Below, piece after piece: positions 57,185 through 64,000 of a stretch of DNA of 64,000 nucleotides (the first letter of the stretch is position 1; every line of letters starts with the position of its first letter). The position numbers were made by a program, and so were the translations under genes. The stretch covers positions 431,409-495,408 of the forward strand of contig QNQO01000830.1 in assembly GCA_003290165.1 (NCBI GenBank). Direction: 5' to 3'. The notes beneath the pieces are model-generated. The model did no database searches. It saw only the letters and a list, made by a program, of their open reading frames with translations, and had not been told where the DNA came from. Source of the DNA: Berberis thunbergii. Taxonomy: Eukaryota > Streptophyta > Magnoliopsida > Ranunculales > Berberidaceae.

Positions 57185-57700
57185 ACCAAAGTTGGGACAC
57201 ACAAGTCATTTTACTCGTAAAACTTTCAGGACGACAAATATGTCGGACCACGAAGCGAAAGTTGGGACGTATGAGTCAACACACTTCGAGTTGACAAATA
57301 TCTTGGACCATGAAGCGAAGATTGGGAGATATAAGTCAACTTACTTGTAAAATCTTTGGATGACAAATATATTGGACCACGAAACGAAAGTTGGGACATA
57401 TAAGTCAACTTACTTGTAAAACCTTTGGGTCGACAAATATATCGGACCACGAAGCGAAAGTTACGACGTATAAGCCAACTTTACTCGTAAAACCTTTGGG
57501 TTGACAAAAATATCGGACTACAAAGCAAAAGTTGGGATGTATAAGTCAACTTACTGGTAAAACCTTCGGACCGACCAATATGTCCGACTACGAAGTAAAA
57601 GTCTGGACATATAAGTCAAGACGTATTCTAAAAAACCTTTTGGCCGACCAATATGTCAGAAAACCTTATGGAGATGGCAACATATCCTACCATGAAGTAG
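57185..57700 (+). repeat. Tat3 tandem repeat, unit about 62-65 bp, about 8 copies
   Basis: Each unit has GACAAATAT-T-GGACCACGAA, GCGAAAGTTGGGACGTATAA and GTCAACTTACT-GTAAAACCTT. It lies just inside the antisense gene's 3' end, the same position as the arrays of Tat1 and Tat2 although the sequence differs. Confidence 0.88.
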
Positions 57701-58008
57701 ATACGCAAAAGTCTAAACGAGTAAATCAAAACGAACTAGTAAAGTTTCTGATCCGATCAACAAGACCAAAGAAATGAAAGCTTCAGATGGTCAGCAAGCG
57801 AGTGCAAAAACATAAATACAGACAAGCCTATATTGCCAAAATATTAAAAAAAATGAGTAACAAGGTCAGCGCACATTTATTATAAATGATAGGATACCAT
57901 GATTGATCCGAGACAATAAACGAGTTACGAACAAGAAGGAAGAACATGCAAGTCAGCAAGCCATAAATACAAGCAAGATAAAACACAATGTCAACAAAGA
58001 AAAACTTG

Positions 58009-60519
58009 TCATTTATAATGATATTCTGTTACATCTAGAGAAGAAGATAGAACAGTTGGAGAAGAAACAACAGAAGTAATCAAAGTATCACCAACAAAAG
58101 CATTTGAGGGAGGATGGGCAACGACATCAACAACAGGAGGAGACAAAGCTCTCTCTTCAACAACAAGAACAGATGATGGAACATGATCTGAAGGAGAATG
58201 AAATGATGGTTCTTCATCAACCAGATCAATTGGTGGATCCGAATCATATACCTCGCCAACATCATCCTCGAAAACTTGGTCAACTAAACCACGAGATTTA
58301 GACAAATCAAGACCATCCCTCTCAATGTAGTCAAGAATGTCGATTCGCCCGACAACAACTCTCCTCCAATCCGCCGCTTTCGCAATATTTAGTTTGTTTT
58401 TTGTTGCAACACGCTCATTCTTGGTCAAAATAAGTCGTCCTTCAGCGTTTGCCAGCATTGCAAAAAATTCGAGTTAACATCATCAATCGCAATTGTTAAC
58501 TGCTCCACCCGCCCATCGGCATCCTTACGGCTGACACGGCTGACAGATTGCTCAATAATATAACGCATAGCCTCATCATGACCAGCCTTCTCAACAGACA
58601 ACTCTCTCTCCACCTCGTCCAGCTTAGTACGGACTCCGTTCAACTCAGTCTTCGAGGAGTCAAGTTTAGCAACAAATTTATCTTGCGTCCTCCACCTCTC
58701 TTAGAGAGGCCCGAGCAGCCCCAACTGCCTTCTCCTGCTCTGTGCACTATGTTTTTGATATGTCCAACTGATGAATAACACGAGAAAACACCAGTAACCG
58801 CACCACCGTCTTCCTATCAAGAGCAACCACCTTACCACAAACAGCTTGATAGTCTGACCCCATCAACCCAACATAAGTGAGGTGATTTATCTCATCCATT
58901 ATCTGCTTGAGGTCGTGGTCGAGATGATTGCGAGGCTCCCATAAAGGCATCAGAGCCATCTCCATCATCCGCCCATGTCACTCATTGATTAAATTGCATA
59001 CATTATCCTGCATGTCAATCTCAGTAAACAACTAAACTTCTCATCCGACTTAATACGAATATCTTTCAGGTTGGGTTTCTTTCCAACTAATCAGTGGATG
59101 AAGAACTCGGGGATCAAGAAGGATATAAAACCCACCCCCAACCACCGGAAGAACGATCGAAGTAGCGGTGATAACATAAAACCATTTTTGCATTTTCGCT
59201 GTGAAATGGTCGTGGCAGGAGTGTAACAAGCAGTAATAGCAAAGTCAGACGACCTGGGGGAAAACAAGGAGCTTCACTGTGTCATCAACACGAATGAGAG
59301 AAGAAGGAGGAAGAGCTTCAGAACCCTGACCATGATCAACGACCTCCTGTTCGCACATTAAATTAAATTCGAAGTCGATCAGGGTCTTTGTCGTATTCGA
59401 ATCTTTAGACCGCTCCACAACAAGCTGAAGCATCTTGTTGTCACTTTTCAATAACTCGAGGGTCATTATCAGACCACTTGAAGAAGTCAGGCACACCATG
59501 AGTCAAAAAGAGCCCATTCTCAATATCGTCCAACGGACGAGTTACCTTTTTCTTGCTCCTCTTCAGCGCTTGGTTCATCTCCTCGAAAGAAAGGCATTCC
59601 TCTCTCTTACCCTCCTTATCGTATGAACTCGGATGAGGAACAATCCAAGTAGTACCATGAGTGGAACCAGAAAGCTACTTCCTCTTGGGAACACGAGCAG
59701 GGCTTATTGCCAACTACTTCGAAGGACTAGCAGGCCTCAAAGCTTCCTCTTCCTAGTGGTTGGACTAGAAACACCAATGCTAACAGGAGCATTGAAGTCC
59801 ATAGTAGCCCCATAAAAGCTCACTTTCCCATCAATGCTAGCATCACTAACACCAACAAGATCAACGCAGGCAATAATCTCAACAGCTTGAGATTCAGTAA
59901 GCAAAACCCGTTTCGCCTTTTTCACAGTGTACAAACCACTACGTGCCACAAACTTCTCAATGAGGAATGACTCCACATCAACCACGATAAGCTTTAAAAG
60001 CAGTCACTGATTGTCTGTTCCTCAAAAGACTGCATAATCTGTCAACCCCATAAGTTAAAGTGACCAGATTTGACAAAGCATAAAACAAAACCTAGACCAG
60101 TCCCTGTAATCATCATTAAGTTTTCCAAAACAGATGGGAATACCAATAAGAACAAAAAAACCCTAACATTCAAGGGAAGTACCAATAAGAACGAATCTTG
60201 CACAAGTAAAAACCATCACTCTCTAGCCGTTGGGACCCATTTAGGCAGGGGTGACTGCTAGAAAATCTAAGTAATCCCAAAATATCTCTGGGACTGGTAT
60301 TCTAAGGCAAGACTAGAACATATACGGATAAACTGCGACATAACTAGTCCTTGGATGACAAGGATTGTCGTTTTGCCTAGGCAGAACTATCTCGAGGTCG
60401 GACGACAAAGAGTACTCGGACATGACACTCTCCAACATTGCTTGCGAGGTCTTCTTGGGTGAGAAGAACACTTCACAAATGCTAATCACATCACGATTTA
60501 GTATACTGCTGGTAGACAT
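58009..60519 (-). pseudogene. Tat3 antisense accessory gene
   Basis: Starts MSTSSILNRDVISICEVFFS (ATG 60519), then SEYSLSSDLEIVLPRQNDNP then CHPRTSY, matching the copy at 62.3 kb (DYSLPADLKIILPEDNDSPC). Further down: FVARSGLYTVKKAKRVLLTE then SQAVEIIACVDLVGV and TTRKRKL, a helical segment (NGVRTKLDEVERELSVEKAG), and an acidic C-terminus after RRVVVGRIDILDYIERDGLD ending at 58009. The central domain seen in Tat1 (WRFFTHFYLPP) is not evident between 60.3 and 60.0 kb. Several stops and shifts. A TATA box lies 100 bp upstream. Opposite strand to gag; role unknown. Confidence 0.65.
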
Positions 60520-60618
60520 TGAGAATGAATGCAGAAACGAAGAGAGTGAAAAAAAGAGAGAAAAATAAACCTAATTTCAAAGATAGCATAAAGAGATAAA
60601 CAAAGTTATCACGCTCCC

Positions 60619-60625
60619 TTTTATA
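60619..60625 (-). promoter_or_regulatory. TATA box of the Tat3 antisense gene
   Basis: Minus-strand GATTCTATAAAAGGGAGCG, 100 bases before the ATG at 60519. Confidence 0.65.
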
Positions 60626-60829
60626 GAATCGAGAAACAAAGAGATTGCTCATAGGATGACGTGCGAGATATGATGGTTGCACGAAGTCCCAAGATGCGCG
60701 AGAAAACAAACAGATGAACGAGAGATCAAAATACCAATCTCATCAAAAGTTGCTAAACAACATTAAATCCAATGCAATGATGAAATCGAAACTCTAACCA
60801 TCATAGAGTCAGTGGTCATGTCATCGTAC

Positions 60830-61400
60830 CCGAATGGAAGCCGAGTTCGAATAGAGGATGTGTTCGCTAGCCCGAATGGAGGACGAACATGATAGGCCCG
60901 ACTGGAAGACGGGTCCGAATGGAGGACGGGCCCAACTGGTCCGATGAAGGACGAGTTTGCTAGCCCGAATGGAGACTAGTCCGTAGGCTCTCAAGCTCGA
61001 TTAGGAGACTGGTCTGACGGGATACAAACTCGATAGGAATTGGATTGGACAAGAATCGAGTTCACAAGTCTAACAGAAGACTAGTCTAATTGACTTCATC
61101 TGGACCGGACTCACGCAGTTTGATCACGTGAACTTCATTTGGTCTGAACTCATGCAGCTGACTACGATGATTTATCAGATGACTTCATATGCTCGCGCAA
61201 CTAACTACTCTATGATGACTCATTATACGACATCTAATCCAAACTCACGAAGTCCGAGTACAATAACTTGTCACAAAAATCTTCGTCTAGTTTGAATTCA
61301 TGCAGTCTGAATCCGATGATTTCATCAAGTCCGAACTCACGCAGTCCAATCCTGATGACTTGTCACACTGACTTTATAGTATGAATAGAGAAATTCATCA
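60830..61400. repeat. Degenerate short repeats upstream of the Tat3 antisense gene
   Basis: 60830-60990 repeats GCCCGAATGGAGGACG-type units of 15-25 bases. 61090-61380 repeats GTCCGAACTCACGCAGTC / TGATGACTT units of about 40-50 bases. Non-coding. Confidence 0.65.
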
Positions 61401-61462
61401 TGCCGCTGCTCGAACTCCCATGATTCACAAGTTAATGGCCATGTAAGCATGCCCACTAACTA

Positions 61463-61475
61463 AGGGGGGAGTAGC
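61463..61475 (+). other. Tat3 polypurine tract
   Basis: AAGGGGGGAGTAGC immediately before the 3' LTR start. Confidence 0.75.
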
Positions 61476-61970
61476 TGATGATAGATCAAATGAGACTGTC
61501 ATCACGACCATACTCGTGGCAAGGATCGCCTATCATGAGGATTAAGTATTTCAAGACCGGACAAACTCACAAAGCCCAAAGAGGGTGAATCCAGTCATAA
61601 AAACCCAAACAGAGCTCGTTGAAACAAACCATGATCATAGATCCAAATCCAGGCCCAACAAAGTTCTCCCTTAAAATGGCGAAATGTTACAGAAAAAAAA
61701 CAGAGTCGTGGAGGGAGTTATTCCCCCAAAGACGCATCTCCATAAAGGATGAGATTGTTACAAAGAACGTCGCCCCTCGATGAGCCTCACATGCTTAACT
61801 CGCACGGAGAATTAATAACAACCATTATATAAGGTAAAGGGAATATTCGACAAAGGTATGCAATTTTAACTGAGTTCTGTTCAGATTATTCTCCGTCTCC
61901 AATAAAGTTATTGGCTTAAGCATCAAAGTGCATTCCGCCACCAAACAGGTGGTCTTTGGACATCTAACAT
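61476..61970 (+). repeat. Tat3 3' LTR, 3' truncated
   Basis: Aligns with 54125 onward up to the GGTGGTCTTT..ATCTAACA block, then leaves it. About 70 bases of the 5' LTR end (to CATCA) are absent. Confidence 0.8.
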
Positions 61971-62152
61971 TTGTATGACAATTGGATTTTCGATTTTACC
62001 ATCGCAGCGCATTTAATGTTGTTACCAGCTGTTACTGCGTTTGTTTATTCGATGTCTCATCCGCCTATTCGTTTCGGCATGATTTTTGGGGATTTCGCCG
62101 CGACCATCGTGTCCTACACATTTCCCATGGGTAATCCTTTCATTGTTCAACC

Positions 62153-62160
62153 TATAAAAA
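62153..62160 (+). promoter_or_regulatory. TATA box of the fourth antisense gene copy
   Basis: CAACCTATAAAAATGAGG, about 75 bases before the ATG at 62234. Confidence 0.55.
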
Positions 62161-62233
62161 TGAGGAAGTGAATACAATATTATCTTTTTTACGTTATCTC
62201 ATTTTCAGACTTTGATTTCTATTTCTTTCGTTT

Positions 62234-62711
62234 ATGTCTCACAACGATGTGTAGCTTCAGGGTTTTGAGTGGAAATGTGCTTGTTGCTTGCGACGCTTAT
62301 TTTTTTACCTAAGCGGGTGACGCGAACAACACTATTATTGTTCGTTATGACTATTCATTGCCAGCTGACCTCAAGATCATCCTGCCTGAAGATAATGATA
62401 GTCCTTGCTGTTCAAGGCCTTTGCTACATCACGTTGTACCCTGGCATGTTCCAAGCGGGTCTTAGGCATACGACTCTAGAAATTTTCTGGGAGCATCTAG
62501 ATTTTCTTGGCATCGCTCCTACGCAAATGGTCGTGACCTTAGCAAGGGTCGTTTTATCCAAGATTCCTATGAACATCAGGGTTTTGCACTCCGTGGTGGG
62601 GTTTAGTTGTAAATGTGAAACACACTTTTCTGTGGTCCTCATGTTTTGAGAATCTTAGGACGAGTATAGGAGCTGGTCGAGGCCCTTGGTTCTATGCATC
62701 CATTTCTTCTG
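62234..62711 (+). pseudogene. Fourth Tat antisense gene copy, 5' part
   Basis: From ATG 62234 (MSHNDV then stop). In shifted frames: DYSLPADLKIILPEDNDSPC then YPGMFQAGLRHTTLEIFWEH and LDFLGIAPTQMVVTLARVVL. It matches the Tat3 start (SLSSDLEIVLP...YPYMF) and the Tat1 domain (HRGMFESELRF...WRFFTHFYLPPTQMAL), linking the two. It reads plus, so it should belong to a minus-strand Tat element, whose remainder is cut by the CACTA element at 62712. Upstream 61971-62152 is open (FDFTIAAHLMLLPAVTAFVY) but unrecognised. Confidence 0.65.
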
Positions 62712-62744
62712 ACCTACACCAAAAGGGCAGTTTAGCTATGACGA

Positions 62745-63050
62745 GCTGGCACGTTCTAAACCGTTGGTGTATTTGCCACGGCAAAAAACCGTAGCTATAA
62801 GTACCAACGCTTAAAACCGTGGGTAAAAAAAAAACCGTGCCACGGTTTAAAACCGTTGGTATATTTGGAATGGTTAAAAATCGTGGCTATTAGTAGCAAC
62901 GGCTTTCAGACCGTGGGTAATTTTGCAACTGCTCAAAACCGTTGCAACAAAAAAATTTAGCAACGGCTCAAAACCGTTGCAAAAAAAATTTAGCAACGGT
63001 TCTAAACCGTGGCTAGCTCTAGCAACGACTCAAAACCGTGGCTACATGAA
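62745..63050. repeat. Subterminal palindrome array of the second CACTA element
   Basis: About eleven units such as GCCACGGTTTAAAACCGTTGG, AGCAACGGCTCAAAACCGTTGC and AGCAACGGTTCTAAACCGTGG. The same consensus as 13640-14035 and 22690-22885, though more varied. Confidence 0.85.
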
Positions 63051-63079
63051 AAGCTGAAAAAAAATTGGGCGGGCTATTT

Positions 63080-63332
63080 TGGCGTTCGACCTTCCCTCGA
63101 CAAAAACGAAACTCCCCTCCACAAACCCTCCACTCGACATCGTTTCCTTCTCTGCTCCCTCCTTCGACTCGACTTCCCTGCTCCTTCTCCTTCCCTGCTC
63201 CCTCCTCGACTTCCCTCTTCCCCTCCTTCCCTGCTCCTCGACTTCCCTGCTCCTCCCTCGACTTCAATCGACTTCCCTCGACTTCAAAATCGATCAGCCA
63301 CTGCAACCGAACAGGTACTCTCTCTCTCTCTC
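63080..63332 (+). other. Pyrimidine-rich leader-like stretch in the second CACTA element
   Basis: TCCCTCGACTTC-type repeats (about ten) are open in three frames only because stops are rare in such sequence. A GAACAG|GTACTC donor-like site at 63310-63315 followed by intron-like T-rich DNA suggests a captured or native 5' leader with its first intron. Confidence 0.35.
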
Positions 63333-63409
63333 TTTTATTTATGATGAAATTAGGGTTCTCTTTTATTTATGATGAAATTAGGGTTCTCTTTTATTTATGA
63401 TGAAATGAG
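63333..63409. repeat. 28 bp tandem repeat
   Basis: TTTTATTTATGATGAAATTA then GGGTTCTC occurs at 63333, 63361 and, truncated, at 63389. It is preceded by a (CT)n run. Confidence 0.92.
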
Positions 63410-64000
63410 CATTTTGTTTGAAAATTGAATTCTTTCTTGAAAGTGAATGTTTGGTGGCCTTCAAATCGATTTCATGCATCTTTCTCTCCTGAAAAAGAGT
63501 AAATGTATATATGTATTATAATTTAGATGTGTTTCACTTTCAACAACTGAGGGGAGCAATCATAAATCATTGTGTTTTCTTGTGGAGTTTGAAATTGAAA
63601 ACTTTTATTAGCACTTTTTTACCTCTACTCCATATACAATAACATATATGCTTATGTTTGGTGGAAGTTGCTACACCTCTGCTTTAGTTTTTCTTACCTG
63701 ATTAAACCATAACAAGGCTTGATTTGATTGAACATGAGTGAAAGGAAAAAATCATGGATAAGTTATGTGCATTCATTTTTCAGCTTTGGGTTTTGATAGT
63801 GTTCATGATTGATCACATTCTCATATTTGCTTTGGTTCTTTAATAAACTTAAACCCAGATCATGCAAAGAAATTCCCAACATAATGAAGGAAGGTCCAAT
63901 TCATGTATCCCATTATCAAAATTGAGCTATTTACATCTACAATAAGGCCGTTGGAGGAAAAGTACACAAGTCTATGAACTTTGAACTTATAGATCCAATT
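63410..64000. other. Non-coding end of the window
   Basis: AT-rich, intron-like, with no recognised exon. Confidence 0.35.

Larger units (their letters stand above)
54125..61970 (+). mobile_element. Tat3: pol-less Tat-lineage retrotransposon
   Basis: LTRs begin TGATGAT at 54125 and 61476. The interior has primer site, gag, a region without recognisable RT/RNase H/integrase, 62-65 bp tandem repeats, an antisense gene on the minus strand, degenerate repeats and a polypurine tract. The 3' LTR lacks the last part of the 5' LTR, so no target duplication is visible. A non-autonomous derivative that kept gag and the antisense gene. Confidence 0.82.
62712..64000. mobile_element. Second CACTA element of the same family (left end, runs off the window)
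   Basis: ACCTACACCAAAAGGGCAG is a two-base variant of the CACTACACCAAAA terminus, followed by the same 21 bp palindromes. Inside lies an unassigned leader-like stretch. No right end in the window. Confidence 0.65.

Noticed and set aside
58104..58301. Gln/Glu-rich plus-strand frame
   Set aside because: Shadow of the minus-strand antisense gene of Tat3, which has matches to other copies.
63009..63400. Three overlapping frames of 97-111 codons
   Set aside because: All open because of TCCCTCGACTTC-type pyrimidine repeats. None has a recognisable domain.

Overview
The window is nuclear DNA from a flowering plant, probably a eudicot, in a transposon-dense and gene-poor stretch. The evidence is spliceosomal introns in plant-specific gene families, Tat-lineage Ty3/gypsy elements, a Ty1/copia element primed by initiator tRNA-Met, CACTA, MULE, L1-type LINE and MITE-like elements, and many simple repeats. 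I see no intact host gene. Intron and exon limits were read by eye from GT/AG sites and family similarity.

Layout. 0.3-1.0 kb holds a broken Rieske oxygenase fragment (minus strand) and 3.3-3.96 kb a MULE transposase remnant (minus). From 3.96 to about 31 kb is a nest of elements. The host element, Tat2, lies on the minus strand: its 3' LTR (3960-4503 plus 11354-11475), antisense gene (11.75-13.35 kb), 3' tandem repeat, integrase, RNase H, RT and protease (23.2-27.0 kb) and gag (30.56-31.04 kb) are recognisable. Tat1 (4504-11353, plus strand, TSD ATGGG) sits inside the Tat2 LTR. A 9.3 kb CACTA element (13619-22906) sits inside the Tat2 3' tandem repeat. A further gypsy fragment with an LTR (about 27.0-30.56 kb) sits between Tat2 gag and protease. 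The CACTA element carries exon-intron fragments of seven unrelated plant genes, all on the minus strand: complex I 75 kDa subunit, fatty acyl-CoA reductase, plasma-membrane H+-ATPase, SFH-type Sec14 protein, proteasome beta-1, an ankyrin protein and a PFA-DSP phosphatase.

31.3-44.6 kb is a second region with CACTA-type ends. It contains a Transposase_24-like fragment, a U-box/ARM-like exon, a DDI1-like first exon and a small MITE. It is interrupted by a copia element (39516-44495, TSD GTATG), whose 3' LTR is split by a 1.69 kb solo LTR (TSD CTTTG). 44.6-54.1 kb is AT-rich with foldback elements, an L1-type LINE fragment, a tRNA-derived SINE candidate and a 602 bp MITE. Tat3 (54125 to about 61970, plus strand) has gag, tandem repeats and an antisense gene but no recognisable pol. 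It abuts another copy of the antisense gene (61.97-62.71 kb), which ends where a second CACTA element of the same family starts (62712) and runs off the window.

The most interesting signal is the accessory gene encoded antisense to gag-pol in the Tat elements. Four copies preserve a TATA box 75-110 bp before the start codon. Two of them share an alignable intron of identical length (78 bp) that can be spliced only in the antisense direction, so it behaves like an independent gene with its own promoter. The second is the CACTA element with seven collinear gene fragments between terminal arrays of 21 bp palindromes.
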